Notes: generated from the letters alone by a model not told the origin. 64,000 nucleotides of DNA from Thermoanaerobaculia bacterium (GCA_027069135.1 JALXFE010000447.1:35174-99173), one strand, 5' to 3'; positions 18,206-28,011 are shown, numbered from the stretch's first letter. Translations and numbers: made by a program.

Positions 18206-19144
18206 ATGATCGTGACGCGAATTCTCGACGGAAAGAAGGTAGCCCGGGAAATCCAGGAAGAGATTGCCCGGGACGTAGAACGGATGATCGCCGCAGGCGG
18301 GCGCCCTCCGGGGCTCGCCGCGGTCCTGGTCGGCGATGACCCCGCTTCCCGGGTCTATGTCGGGTCGAAAACCAAGGCCTGTGCCAAAGCCGGCATGAAG
18401 AGCTGGACGCACCGGCTGCCGGTGGAGGTGACAGCGGAGGAGCTCGCCGATACCCTGCGGGAACTCAACACCGACGACCAGGTCGATGGCATCCTCCTCC
18501 AGCTCCCCCTCCCAAAAGGAATGCCGGAACGAGAGCTCCTGGGCATGGTCTCTCCGGAGAAAGACGTCGACGGCTTCCACCCGGAGAGTATCGGAAAGCT
18601 TTGGGCGGGAGAGGAAACCTTCGTCTCGGCGACCCCCGCCGGAATCGAGGAATTGCTTGTGCGAAGCCAGATCGAGATGTCCGGCCAGCACGCGGTCATC
18701 GTCGGCCGCAGCCTCATCGTCGGAAAACCTATGGCCGCACTGCTGCTCGCTCACAATTGCACAGTCACCATCTGTCACTCTCGCACCCGAGATCTCCCGG
18801 GGATTTGCCGCCAGGCGGATATCCTCGTCGCCGCGGTGGGGCGCAAAGCCTTCATCGGTATCGACCACGTCAAAGAGGGAGCTGTGGTCATCGACGTCGG
18901 CATCAACCGAATCTCGGATCGAGATGAGCTCGACCGGCTCTTCCCCGGAGATGCCAAGCGCCTCGCGACCTTCGAGCGCCGGGGCTCGGTGCTCACCGGT
19001 GACGTGGACTTCACCGCCGTCGCCCCCAAGACCTCGGCGATAACCCCGGTCCCCGGCGGCGTCGGACCGCTGACCGTGACCATGGTGATCTCCAACACCC
19101 TCAAGGCCTCCCAGCGGCGGCAGAATTTGAGGCCGGACGCTTGA
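18206..19144 (+). CDS. folD: Methylene-THF dehydrogenase / methenyl-THF cyclohydrolase
   Basis: Bifunctional one-carbon enzyme of 312 residues. Signatures: YVGSKTKACAKAG with the catalytic Lys, DGILLQLPLP, EKDVDGFHP, GRSLIVGKPMAALLL, and TPVPGGVGPLTVTM. The start at 18206 gives a normal amino end. It overlaps coaE (TTGA), so folD-coaE-rdgB looks like one translationally coupled unit. Confidence 0.96.
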   Translation: MIVTRILDGKKVAREIQEEIARDVERMIAAGGRPPGLAAVLVGDDPASRVYVGSKTKACAKAGMKSWTHRLPVEVTAEELADTLRELNTDDQVDGILLQLPLPKGMPERELLGMVSPEKDVDGFHPESIGKLWAGEETFVSATPAGIEELLVRSQIEMSGQHAVIVGRSLIVGKPMAALLLAHNCTVTICHSRTRDLPGICRQADILVAAVGRKAFIGIDHVKEGAVVIDVGINRISDRDELDRLFPGDAKRLATFERRGSVLTGDVDFTAVAPKTSAITPVPGGVGPLTVTMVISNTLKASQRRQNLRPDA

Positions 19145-19764
19145 GCCGTCTCCTGGTAGGGCTTACCGGCGGTCTGGCCAGCGGGAAGTCCACCGTCGCC
19201 CGTCTCCTGGCGCAGGCCGGCTGCACGGTCATCGATGCCGATCGCGTCGTCGCGGAGCTCTACCGACCGGGGGCTCCCGGAAGCCGCGCCGTCGAGGAGA
19301 TTTTCGGATCGGAGGCCCTGACCGAAGACGGGGCGGTCGACCGGCCGAAGGTCGCCGAGAAGGTGTTCGCGGACCCCCAGGCTCGCCACCGCCTCGAAGC
19401 CGCCATCCACCCCCTGGTTCGCCGAAGAACCGCGGAGTTGCTGGCCGCCGCGGACGGAATCGTGGTCTATGAAGCGACCCTCCTCGTCGAAGCGGGCCGA
19501 GCGGACGACTTCGACACCGTAATCTCCGTCGAAGCGGATTCCGAGCTTCGACTTCAGCGCGCCGTCCAACGAGGTATGGAGGAAGCCGCGGCCAAAGCTC
19601 GCCTGGTGGCCCAGGGCGATGGTGAGACCCGACGGGCCCGGGCCGACCGCATCCTGAGCAACGACGGTACGCCTAAAGATCTCGAACGGGCCGTCGCCGA
19701 GCTCCACCGGGAGTTGCAGATCGAGCTCGTTGGCCAGGGGACCGCCGGAGGCGCAGACTCATGA
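19141..19764 (+). CDS. coaE: Dephospho-CoA kinase
   Basis: Last step of CoA synthesis. The 207-residue P-loop kinase begins with TTG inside the folD stop and shows GLTGGLASGKSTVA (Walker A), DADRVVAELY, and HPLVRRR. It overlaps rdgB by four bases (ATGA). Confidence 0.94.
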   Translation: MSRLLVGLTGGLASGKSTVARLLAQAGCTVIDADRVVAELYRPGAPGSRAVEEIFGSEALTEDGAVDRPKVAEKVFADPQARHRLEAAIHPLVRRRTAELLAAADGIVVYEATLLVEAGRADDFDTVISVEADSELRLQRAVQRGMEEAAAKARLVAQGDGETRRARADRILSNDGTPKDLERAVAELHRELQIELVGQGTAGGADS

Positions 19765-20327
19765 CCACGCCCCTGCCGGCCCAGCTGCGTCGAGCGGTGC
19801 TGGTTTCCGGTAACCCGGGCAAGGCCAAAGAGGCTCGACGGATCGTCGGAGCTCACTTGGAGACCGTCGCGGTCGATTTGCCGGAGATCCAATCCCTGGA
19901 CCTCGAAGAAGTCCTCCGGGCCAAGGCCGAAGAGGCCTGGCGACGCCTCGAACGCCCCCTGATCGTGGACGAGACCGGCCTCGAGCTCGGCGCCCTTGGC
20001 GGCTTCCCGGGCCCCCTCATCAAGTGGATGCTCGAGGCCGTCGGAGCGCAAGGCATCGCCCGGACCACCCACACCCTGGGGGACGACTGCGTCACCGCCC
20101 GCTGTGCCCTGATGTATTTCGACGGCACCACCCACCACACCGGGGAAGGCTCGGTCCAAGGAACCATCGTCCCCCCGCGGGGAGACGGCGGCTTCGGTTG
20201 GGATCCGATCTTCCTCCCGGACGGCGAAACCCTCACCTACGCCGAGCTCTCCTGCGAACGCAAAGACCTCATCGGCCACCGCGGCCTAGCTTGGAGAGAT
20301 CTGGTGCGAAGCTCTGCCGAGATCTAG
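19761..20327 (+). CDS. rdgB: Inosine/xanthosine triphosphate pyrophosphatase (Ham1/RdgB family)
   Basis: Removes non-canonical purine NTPs. The 188-residue protein has SGNPGKAKE at the amino end, VDETGLEL (metal site), GFGWDPIF, and GHRGLAW at the end. The segment GFPGPLIKWML resembles the archaeal and eukaryotic ITPA form rather than the usual bacterial PG-x-YSARYAG segment. The last bases overlap the convergent MerC-like gene. Confidence 0.88.
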   Translation: MTTPLPAQLRRAVLVSGNPGKAKEARRIVGAHLETVAVDLPEIQSLDLEEVLRAKAEEAWRRLERPLIVDETGLELGALGGFPGPLIKWMLEAVGAQGIARTTHTLGDDCVTARCALMYFDGTTHHTGEGSVQGTIVPPRGDGGFGWDPIFLPDGETLTYAELSCERKDLIGHRGLAWRDLVRSSAEI

Positions 20328-20779
20328 CGGCCGGATCGCACGGTGGGGCAACTTCTTTGTCCGTGGCATTTCTCACAGCTGCGGCAGAGACGGTAGTTGA
20401 TCCAATGGGCGGTCATGAGGACGAGGCCTCCGGCCATACCCAAGAAGGCAGCCCGAAGCTCCCACTCCTGGTGGTGGGCAAAACGGCCGAGGACGAGGAG
20501 GGCCAGAGCCCCGGTCAGGAGAGCGAGGGTGCGGATCGAGCGGTGTTTGCGGTAACCGATTCCCAGGCTCATGACGCCGAGGCTCGCCGCTAGGAGAAGG
20601 AGCCCCCACTCCGCCGCGGATCCGGCGAGGAAGCTCAAGCCCCACAACGGCAAGAGGGTCAGGACGAAGGGCAAGAGCGCACAATGGATCGCGCAGAGAA
20701 AGGACGCCGTGGCTCCCACGGTATCCATCCTCTCGCGGACCGCCGAATCTCTCGGCACATATCTCAAGGCTTCCAGCAT
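20324..20779 (-). CDS. MerC-like membrane protein
   Basis: A 151-residue protein with four hydrophobic helices and the MerC-family motif CAIHCALLPF in the first. A cysteine-rich tail (CRSCEKC, then SC) may bind metal. MerC proteins transport mercuric ion, but relatives occur widely without mer genes and no mer genes are seen here. Two starts are possible: 20779, with no clear ribosome site, or Met18 at 20728, which matches the usual MerC start and has GAGAGG adjacent. It may be the last gene of the signalling block. Confidence 0.7.
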   Translation of the reverse strand: MLEALRYVPRDSAVRERMDTVGATASFLCAIHCALLPFVLTLLPLWGLSFLAGSAAEWGLLLLAASLGVMSLGIGYRKHRSIRTLALLTGALALLVLGRFAHHQEWELRAAFLGMAGGLVLMTAHWINYRLCRSCEKCHGQRSCPTVRSGR

Positions 20780-20836
20780 AAGACTGATGATAAGAGGTTC
20801 TCGATATCAAATCAACCGGGAGGGACCGAAGCCGAG

Positions 20837-22462
20837 CTACCGCAGGATTCGGAAGGCTTCGATGGGCTGCTGTAGGCCCTTGAGCTGGAAACTGCCCAAC
20901 GCTTCCGAAGGGAAGGCCCCGGCCAGGAGGTGATGGGTCTCGGGACCGACGACGATCTGTCCGGGACCGGCCACGCTCTCTTCCAGCCGAGCGGCGACAT
21001 TGACGGTATTTCCCAAGACCGTGTAATCCACCCGCTGGTCGCTGCCGAGATTTCCCACCACCACCGGGCCGCTGTTGACCGCCACCCGGCATTCGAGGGT
21101 CGCCAAGCCCTGGCGGCGGCGGACCGCATTCTCCCGATCCAGGAAGGCCAACATCTCCACCGCTGCCCGCACCGCTCTTTGGGCGTGATCCGGTTGACGG
21201 ATGGGAGCCCCAAAAAAGGCCATGACGCAGTCCCCGATGAACTTATCGAGGGTACCGCCGGCGCCGAAGACGGCCTCGGCCGCGCCGTTGAAAAAACCTC
21301 GTAACAGAAGGGCCACTTCCTTCGGCGGCAGGCGCTCCGCAAGAGCTGTAAACCCCACCAGATCCGCGAACAACACGGTGACTTCCCGAGGCTGCAACTC
21401 GGTCAGCGGATCCTCGCCCTCTCCCCGCATCACCTCCTCGACGACCGCCGGGGAGTGGTAGCGCTCCAACCGGCTCCTCAACTCCTGCTCTCGGTTGGCC
21501 CTCTGAGCGTTGCGGATCCGCTCCACGGCGACGGCGGCGTAGTTGGCCACAGCGGTGACGAAATCCAGATCCGCCGGGGCGAAGGTGCCGATTTGTAGGG
21601 GAGAGTCCACCTGGAAGACCCCGACGATCTTCTCCCCGGACCACAGCGGAACACACATGGCAGAACGGATGCCGTGGAGACGGATCGATTCTCCACCGGT
21701 GAGACGCTGATCCGAGAGGGCGTCGTGAGTCAGGAGGGCCACCCGCCGATTCATCACCGCCTCGACGATGGTCTTCGAGACCGGCACCTGGCCGACGGGC
21801 CGCCACTCGAGATTTTCTCCGAGGCGAGCCAACTCGCACCTCACCTTGCCGGCCTCGACTCCCAACAGGATGAATCCACGCTCCACGGGGAGGGAATCGA
21901 AGACCAACCCCATCATCCGCTCCAGGACCTGATCCACAGATTCCGCGGACATCAACAAGCCCGCGAGCCGGGTCAGGGAACCGACGATCTGGACGGCCCG
22001 GGTCGGATCGAGGGCCGGCGCAGCTGCCGTCGGAACTCCGACAACGGTCCCCTCAGATCCGATCCCATATTCCGCCGTGAACTCCGACAGCGGCCGGACG
22101 ATGGAAGCGTGGGCTAATTGATCCTGCAGGCTTTCTCGAATCTGCGGCGCTGGCCCAGCTGCCCCCCGGCTCCTGAGACGCAACTCGAGGGTGCCGATTT
22201 CCAGCACATCCCCAGGCTTGACTTTCTCCCGGCGGGCCTTCTTGCCGTTGACCCGGATGCCGTTGGTGCTCCCTTGGTCCACCAGGACCCACGCCCCGTT
22301 CTCCCGGAGGAGGCGGGCATGGTTTCGGGACACCGAAAAATCGGAGAGGACGATGTCGTTGTCGACCCCGCGGCCGATACTCAATGCATCGCCGTCGAGG
22401 GGAAATCGGCGCTCGGCTCCATCGAGCGTCGCGCACAGCTCTTCGCGTCGACTGTCCACCAT
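20837..22462 (-). CDS. FHA-GAF-adenylate cyclase
   Basis: A 541-residue cytosolic class III cyclase. An FHA domain (about 5-97, SIGRGVDNDIVLSD and SVSRNHARL) binds phosphothreonine. A GAF domain follows (165-320), then the cyclase homology domain (355-541). Metal Asp367 (FADLVGFT) and Asp411 (GDCVMAF) are present, with LDKF Lys407 and VDYTVLGNTVN supplying the adenine-type substrate residues. FHA plus a neighbouring Ser/Thr kinase suggests phosphorylation-gated cAMP production, which is inference. It has no Shine-Dalgarno; a TAGAAT hexamer lies 10 bases before the ATG. Confidence 0.9.
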   Translation of the reverse strand: MVDSRREELCATLDGAERRFPLDGDALSIGRGVDNDIVLSDFSVSRNHARLLRENGAWVLVDQGSTNGIRVNGKKARREKVKPGDVLEIGTLELRLRSRGAAGPAPQIRESLQDQLAHASIVRPLSEFTAEYGIGSEGTVVGVPTAAAPALDPTRAVQIVGSLTRLAGLLMSAESVDQVLERMMGLVFDSLPVERGFILLGVEAGKVRCELARLGENLEWRPVGQVPVSKTIVEAVMNRRVALLTHDALSDQRLTGGESIRLHGIRSAMCVPLWSGEKIVGVFQVDSPLQIGTFAPADLDFVTAVANYAAVAVERIRNAQRANREQELRSRLERYHSPAVVEEVMRGEGEDPLTELQPREVTVLFADLVGFTALAERLPPKEVALLLRGFFNGAAEAVFGAGGTLDKFIGDCVMAFFGAPIRQPDHAQRAVRAAVEMLAFLDRENAVRRRQGLATLECRVAVNSGPVVVGNLGSDQRVDYTVLGNTVNVAARLEESVAGPGQIVVGPETHHLLAGAFPSEALGSFQLKGLQQPIEAFRILR

Positions 22463-22472
22463 GATGGCAGCT

Positions 22473-22478
22473 ATTCTA
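22473..22478 (-). promoter_or_regulatory. -10-like TAGAAT before the cyclase gene
   Basis: TAGAAT on the minus strand ends 10 bases before the ATG at 22462, and no Shine-Dalgarno is present. This would give an almost leaderless transcript starting inside the kinase stop region. Confidence 0.45.
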
Positions 22479-25049
22479 CTGCAGGCGCTCGAGATACTCC
22501 CGAGCGTACTCGGATCTGCGGTGCTCCGCGCCGAAGGTCTTCTCGAGGATCCCGAGCCCTCGCTGCAGCAGCGGCCTCGCCTCGTCGAACCGCCGAAGCT
22601 CGACGAGGCAGGCGCCCAAATAGGTTTGGGCTTCTGCCGTCCGCCAATGGCCTTCTTCGAGACTCTCCTGCCGTAGCTCGAGGCCCTGACGCAGGAAAGG
22701 CTCGGCCTCCGAAGCCCGTCCCAACGTCACCAACATCTCCCCCAGGGCGATTCTGGGAAAGCTCTGCCATAGATGGTGGGGCGCTAAAGTGTGGCCGTAG
22801 ATGTTGATGGCGGCTCGGAAGTACTCCTCTGCCGTGGCCTTGTCCCCCAGGGCGTTGCGGGTAAGGCCCAGATGGTAGAGGTTCGTGCCCCGGGTCGGAT
22901 GCTCCTCCATACCGTGGCGAAAATAGATCTGCTCCTCCTGCCGAAAGAGAGTCTCCGCCTCCTCGACAGCTCCCCGATCCAGCAACAGGAGCGCGAGATT
23001 CTGCAGAGGGGAAGTCATTTCCGGATGCAACCTGCCGAAGATCCTCTCGACCCCTTCCAAAGACTCGCGCAAGAGCTTTTCGGCGACCTCCAAACGGCCC
23101 CGGGAACGCTCCAAAGCGGCCAGATTCATGAGACTTTCAAGCGTATCCGAATGATCTTCCCCGAGGCGCTGCCGACGGATCTCGAGCCCCTGGCGGTAAA
23201 AGCTCTCGGCCAGATCCAGATCCCCCCTCTCGTGGTAGAGGAGCCCCAGATGGTTCAGGGTTTCCGCCACCGCCGGGTCGTCGTCGCCGAGAATCTGTCG
23301 CCGTAGCTCGAGAGCCTCCCGATAAAAGGTCTCCGCCGCCTCGTACTTCCCCTGCCCATGGAGGGCGTCCGCCAGACCGTTGAGCATCGCCGCGACGTCC
23401 GGATGCTCGGCCCCCAAACTCCGCCGGGCCGAGGTCAAGGCCCGGCGATACTGCTCCTCGGCCCCTTCGTAATCCCCCTGGGCCTCCCGCAGCCGAGCCA
23501 GGTGATGCAAGCTGCGGGCAGTGTCCGGGTGGACAGCTCCCAGGAGCTCCCGGCGCAGCTCATAGGCCCGGACGAGGGCCGCCTCCGCCTGATCCGGAGT
23601 CCCCAGGCTCAGGTAGAGAGTCCCGACGGAGTCGAGCAAGGTCGCTTCGATATCCGGCTGCCCCTCAAGCTCCTGGGGAATCTGTTCCAGCGTCCGATCG
23701 AGAAGGTCCTGCGCGGTGAGCGTCTCGCCGGGAGAGCGCCTCGGATCCACCGAGCCGAGGAGATCCACCAGCATCGCCAGGGATTGTTCCGCCCGTTCCT
23801 GAGCCCTCGCGGTACGCCGTTGCTGCAGGGTCGTGATGGTCGAGAAGGTCACCAACGAGACCCCCAGGGCCGCCGCCGCCGCTGCCGCCCAGCGGTGACG
23901 GCGCAGAAACTTTGCCGCCCGGTATCTCAGGGTCGCCCGCCGCGCCGTCACCGGCATCCCGGCCCGGGTACGTCGCAGGTCTTCCGCCAGCTGTTCCACC
24001 GAGCCGTAACGCCGCTCCGGTTCCTTGTCCAACGCCTTGAGGACGATGGCGTCGAGATCCTTGGAAATCCGCCGGTTCCGCCGCGGGGAGCCGGCTTCCG
24101 GATCTCCCGACGAAGCCACCGCGGCGCTGGGTGGCGACGGATCGTGCTCCAAGATGGCCCGGGACAGCTCTCCGGGGGAGGTGCGCCAGGGTTCCTGAGG
24201 ATGACGACCGGTGCATAGCTGGTAGAGCAAGACCCCCAGGGAGTAGATATCCGTCGCCGTCGTCAAAGGATCTCCCCGCAGCTGCTCCGGGCTCGCACAG
24301 CTGGGAGTCAGCATGCGCTGGGCTGTCACCGTCGGCTCCACCGTCGGCCGGGGTCCGGCCTCGAGGACTGCTGCCAGACCGAAATCCAGCAGCTTCACCT
24401 CCCCTTTCCCGGAGACCAGAATATTCGCCGGTTTCAGGTCTCGGTGGATGATCAGATTGCGATGAGCGTGTTGGACCCCCCGGCAAACCTCCTCGAAGAG
24501 CTCCAGGACCTTCTCCAACTCCAGATCCCGACAATGGACGTCGAAAGGGGCTCCGTCGATGTACTCGGTGACCACGTAGGGAAGGCCCTCGGAGGTCGCT
24601 CCGAAATCCAAGAGCTCGGCGATGAGAGGGCTGCGCAGCCTCTCTAAGGTCCGCCGCTCCGCCTCGAACCGCCGGTTGATGAATCCGTCCGCCAATTCCG
24701 GCCGCAATAATTTCAGCGCCACCGTACGGCCCTGGGGATCTTTGGCCTGAAACACCGTCGAGGTACCGCCAAAGCCGATGCGGGAGAGAATCCGATATCC
24801 CTGTGGGGCGGTCGGCAGAACCGCCTCACCGGAGCCCGTGGCCTCCTCTTCGATCAAGGCCACACCGGCTCCCAGGGCCGACTCCACGAGGGTCGCCTCA
24901 GAGGCATCGGCAGCGAGGAGGGAATCGACCTCCCGCAGGATGTCGGCGTCCGATTCCTCACCGCGCAGCCAAGCGTCCCGTTCCTGGGGCGCTAGGCCGC
25001 AGGCCGCCTCGAACAGGGCTTCGATCCGCTGCCAACGTGCTGATTTCAT
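22476..25049 (-). CDS. Membrane Ser/Thr protein kinase with TPR sensor domain
   Basis: An 857-residue protein. Residues 85-370 are a Hanks-type kinase: IGFGGTSTVF glycine loop, Lys113 in ALKLL, HRDLKPANI (Asp204), DFG (222-224), and SPEQLRGD. One membrane helix lies at 387-408, then about eight TPR-type repeats, rich in A-E-x-x-Y/F-R-x-A-L motifs, in the presumed periplasm. The true start is 25049; the open frame upstream is out-of-frame sigma gene. Its ATG overlaps the sigma factor stop (ATGA), so both proteins are made together. Confidence 0.93.
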   Translation of the reverse strand: MKSARWQRIEALFEAACGLAPQERDAWLRGEESDADILREVDSLLAADASEATLVESALGAGVALIEEEATGSGEAVLPTAPQGYRILSRIGFGGTSTVFQAKDPQGRTVALKLLRPELADGFINRRFEAERRTLERLRSPLIAELLDFGATSEGLPYVVTEYIDGAPFDVHCRDLELEKVLELFEEVCRGVQHAHRNLIIHRDLKPANILVSGKGEVKLLDFGLAAVLEAGPRPTVEPTVTAQRMLTPSCASPEQLRGDPLTTATDIYSLGVLLYQLCTGRHPQEPWRTSPGELSRAILEHDPSPPSAAVASSGDPEAGSPRRNRRISKDLDAIVLKALDKEPERRYGSVEQLAEDLRRTRAGMPVTARRATLRYRAAKFLRRHRWAAAAAAALGVSLVTFSTITTLQQRRTARAQERAEQSLAMLVDLLGSVDPRRSPGETLTAQDLLDRTLEQIPQELEGQPDIEATLLDSVGTLYLSLGTPDQAEAALVRAYELRRELLGAVHPDTARSLHHLARLREAQGDYEGAEEQYRRALTSARRSLGAEHPDVAAMLNGLADALHGQGKYEAAETFYREALELRRQILGDDDPAVAETLNHLGLLYHERGDLDLAESFYRQGLEIRRQRLGEDHSDTLESLMNLAALERSRGRLEVAEKLLRESLEGVERIFGRLHPEMTSPLQNLALLLLDRGAVEEAETLFRQEEQIYFRHGMEEHPTRGTNLYHLGLTRNALGDKATAEEYFRAAINIYGHTLAPHHLWQSFPRIALGEMLVTLGRASEAEPFLRQGLELRQESLEEGHWRTAEAQTYLGACLVELRRFDEARPLLQRGLGILEKTFGAEHRRSEYAREYLERLQ

Positions 25050-25558
25050 GGCCCGCCCCCACCGCCGAGCTCCCGGACCACCCAGGCGCGGCCCAATCGG
25101 GAGTCGAGGGCGACCGTGGCACCGGAAACCCCGAGCTGCTGCGCCGTCTCCTCGACGCTCAAACCGGAAAAGAACCGAAGCTCCAAGACCTTCGCCTTGC
25201 GCTCGTCGAAGCTCGCCAGCCGATCCAACGCCTCGTCCATGGCGATCAGGTCGAGGAGGGGTGCCTCCGCCGCTCCCAACCCGCTCGGCGTAACCTCCTC
25301 CAGAGACATCGGTCTGCCGGCCCCGCCACGCTTCACCCGGCAGCGAGCCCGGGCGTGGTCCACCAGGAGCCGGCGCATGAGGCGGGCCATGGTGTTCAGA
25401 AAATGCTGACGGTTCTCGTAGGGCGATCCCTGGCGGGAAGGCAAGCGCAGGAACGCCTCGTGGACCAAAGCTGTCGCCTGGAGCGTGTGATCGACCCGCT
25501 CGCCGGTCATGAAATGCTGGGCCAGACGCTTCAGATCGTCGTAGACGCAGGGCACCAA
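25046..25558 (-). CDS. ECF-family RNA polymerase sigma factor
   Basis: A sigma factor of the large ECF group often paired with Ser/Thr kinases. Sigma-2 (LQATALVHEAFLRLP) and sigma-4 (VLELRFFSGLSVEETAQ, then VSGATV) are clear. The TTG at 25558 is the first standard start, but the frame stays open upstream and continues with typical sigma-2 sequence (EVTRLLHRWQEGDGAAL) to about 25618, so the protein is really longer. No ATG, GTG or TTG exists there in frame; see findings. Coupled to the kinase gene by ATGA. Confidence 0.85.
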   Translation of the reverse strand: MVPCVYDDLKRLAQHFMTGERVDHTLQATALVHEAFLRLPSRQGSPYENRQHFLNTMARLMRRLLVDHARARCRVKRGGAGRPMSLEEVTPSGLGAAEAPLLDLIAMDEALDRLASFDERKAKVLELRFFSGLSVEETAQQLGVSGATVALDSRLGRAWVVRELGGGGGP

Positions 25559-25677
25559 TCGGGTCAGGGCAGCGCCGTCCCCTTCTTGCCAACGATGCAG
25601 GAGACGAGTGACCTCATCCCCTGCTGAGTGGTGTCCGCCGATGACGACTCCCTCTCTTCGATTCGACGGCCGGATCT

Positions 25678-28011
25678 CTAGCCGAGAGCCGAGCGTAGCA
25701 GCCGGTTGGCGAGCTCCGGATGGGCCCGACCGCCGCTGGCCTTCATCACCTGGCCGACGAAGAAACCGAAGAGGCTCGCCTTGCCGGAACGGTATTGCTC
25801 CAGCTGACCGGGGAATTGGCCCAAGACCCCTTCGATGAGCTGCCGCAGCTGCGCCTCATCGGCAATCTGGGCCCAGCCGTGATCCTCGACGATCCGCCCG
25901 GGGGCTCCTTTTCCCGCCAGCATCTTCTCCAGAACCTGCTTGCCGGTCCGGCCCGAGATGGTTTCGCCATCCACCAAGGCGACGAGATCTCCAAAATCGG
26001 CGCCGGTGAAGGGAAGGTCTTCCAAAGCCCTCCCCTTGAGCTCCCGGAGCAACTCGTTGACCACCCATTTGGCCACGCTCTTGGGCTGGGGATGGGCGGC
26101 TCGGGCCGCATCGAAGAAATCCGCCAGAGCGGCGGCGCCGGTCAAGGCCTCCGCCTCCTGGTCGCTCAACCCCAATTCCCCTCGGTAGCTTCGGCCCCGG
26201 GCCTCGAGCTCCGGGGAACGCGGCGGCGCGGGGCGGGCCTTGGGCGATCCCGCGGGGCTCGCACTCTTCTTCGGCGCTTGATGCTTCGCCGCCTTCGGTG
26301 CTGCCGCGGCCTTCTGGGCGGCGAGCCGAGCCCAGGTATCCTTCAGCGTCACGATGCGGTTGTAGACCGGGTGCTCCGGCGACGAGGTCTCCGGATCCAG
26401 ATAGAAATAGCCCTGGCGTTCGAATTGGAATCGGCTGCCGACCGCCGCCGCCGCCACCGACGGCTCCAAGCGGGCCCCGGTGAGAATCTCCAGAGATTTC
26501 GGATTGAGCACGGTGCGCACGTCCTCCGCCCGATCCGGGCTCTCCACCTCGAAGAGCCGGTCGTAGAGGCGCACCTCCACTGGGACCGAGTGTTGGGCGC
26601 TCACCCAATGGATCGTGCCTTTGACCTTGCGGCCCGGTGGCAAGGTTCCGCCGCGGGTCTCGGGATCGTAGGTACAGCGGATCTCGGTGATCTCTCCCGC
26701 CTCGTTCTTGGAGAAGCTCTCGCAGCGGATCACATAGCCGTAGCGCAGCCGAACCTCGCGCCCCGGCGCCAGCCGGAAGAAGCCCTTGGGAGGGTCCTCC
26801 TCGAAGTCCTCCCGTTCGATGAAGATCTCCCGGCTGAAGAGCAAGCTCCGAGAGCCCTCCTTCGGAACATCCCGCGGAAAATACGGTGCGTCCAACTCCT
26901 CCGTTTGGTCCTGCGGGTAATTCTCGATCACCACCTTCAAGGGACGCAGCACGCAGAGCACCCGCTGGACCTCCGGGTTGAGATCGTCCCGCACGGAGTG
27001 CTCCAGCTGGGCCACGTCCACCACGCTATTGGCCTTGGATACTCCGATGCGATCACAGAACTTCCGGATCGCTTCCGGGCGGTAGCCGCGGCGACGGTAG
27101 CCCGCCAGGGTCGGCATTCGAGGATCGTCCCAACCCTCCACGTGCCCCTCTCCCACGAGGCGCAGGAGCTTGCGCTTGCTCAACACCGTGTGATCCAACT
27201 TGAGGCGGGCGAACTCCGTTTGCTCCGGTCGCGGACGGGCAACGGGCAGGTTCTCCAGCACCCAATCGTAGATCTCCCGGTTGTTCTCGAACTCGAGCGT
27301 ACACAGCGAGTGGGTGATGCCTTCGATGGAGTCTGAAAGGCAGTGGGCGTAGTCGTACATGGGGTAGATGCACCACTCATCGCCGGTGCGGTAATGGTGG
27401 GCGTGGCGGATGCGGTAGAGCAGCGGATCCCGCATCTTCATATTGGCGGCGGCCATATCGATCTTGGCCCGTAGAACATGCTCCCCGTCCTTGAATTCTC
27501 CGGCTTTCATCCGCTGCAGGAGATCGAGGTTCTCCTCCACCGATCGATCGCGGTAGGGGCTCTCGGTCCCCGCCTCGTTGACGGTTCCCCGCGCTTCGCG
27601 GATCTCCTCCTCCGACGAGCTGTCGACGTAGGCCTTGCCCTGACGCACCAGATCCACGGCATAGTCGTAGAAACGCTGGAAATACCCGGAAGCGAAACAG
27701 AGGTTGGCCCACGCAAAGCCCAGCCAACGGATATCTGCCTGGATCGACTCGACGAACTCCGGATTCTCCGTCGTGGGGTTGGTGTCGTCGAAGCGCAGAT
27801 TGCAGGTGCCGTCGAATTCCTGGGCGATGCCGAAACTCAGACAGATCGCCTTCGCGTGGCCGATGTGGAGATAGCCGTTGGGCTCCGGGGGAAAGCGCGT
27901 GGCCACCCGACCCCCATATTTACCGCTCTCCAGATCCCGCACCACCATGGCCCGGATGAAATCCCCGGTGCCGTCCGGGCCGTCTCGTTTGTCTTCGTGA
28001 TCTGTGCTCAT
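25678..28011 (-). CDS. glnS: Glutaminyl-tRNA synthetase with GatB/YqeY-type tail
   Basis: Charges tRNA-Gln. Class I catalytic core with [16 protein letters not shown] (HIGH) and VLSKRKLL (KMSKS equivalent), then the beta-barrel anticodon domain to about 560. A Lys/Ala/Pro linker (about 570-620) leads to a carboxy domain of ~150 residues ending [13 protein letters not shown], the signature of the GatB tail/YqeY family that helps hold tRNA. Total 777 residues against ~550 for E. coli. The ATG at 28011 has GGAGG 10 bases upstream; a longer open frame enters repeats. Confidence 0.95.
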   Translation of the reverse strand: MSTDHEDKRDGPDGTGDFIRAMVVRDLESGKYGGRVATRFPPEPNGYLHIGHAKAICLSFGIAQEFDGTCNLRFDDTNPTTENPEFVESIQADIRWLGFAWANLCFASGYFQRFYDYAVDLVRQGKAYVDSSSEEEIREARGTVNEAGTESPYRDRSVEENLDLLQRMKAGEFKDGEHVLRAKIDMAAANMKMRDPLLYRIRHAHHYRTGDEWCIYPMYDYAHCLSDSIEGITHSLCTLEFENNREIYDWVLENLPVARPRPEQTEFARLKLDHTVLSKRKLLRLVGEGHVEGWDDPRMPTLAGYRRRGYRPEAIRKFCDRIGVSKANSVVDVAQLEHSVRDDLNPEVQRVLCVLRPLKVVIENYPQDQTEELDAPYFPRDVPKEGSRSLLFSREIFIEREDFEEDPPKGFFRLAPGREVRLRYGYVIRCESFSKNEAGEITEIRCTYDPETRGGTLPPGRKVKGTIHWVSAQHSVPVEVRLYDRLFEVESPDRAEDVRTVLNPKSLEILTGARLEPSVAAAAVGSRFQFERQGYFYLDPETSSPEHPVYNRIVTLKDTWARLAAQKAAAAPKAAKHQAPKKSASPAGSPKARPAPPRSPELEARGRSYRGELGLSDQEAEALTGAAALADFFDAARAAHPQPKSVAKWVVNELLRELKGRALEDLPFTGADFGDLVALVDGETISGRTGKQVLEKMLAGKGAPGRIVEDHGWAQIADEAQLRQLIEGVLGQFPGQLEQYRSGKASLFGFFVGQVMKASGGRAHPELANRLLRSALG

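Noticed and set aside
20324..20779. Mercury-resistance operon
   Set aside because: Only a MerC-like protein is present; there is no merA, merR, merP or merT, so mercury transport is not claimed.
22476..25592. Extended start of the kinase gene at 25592
   Set aside because: The extra 180 codons are out-of-frame sigma-factor sequence; the ATG at 25049 overlaps the sigma stop and starts the normal kinase amino end.
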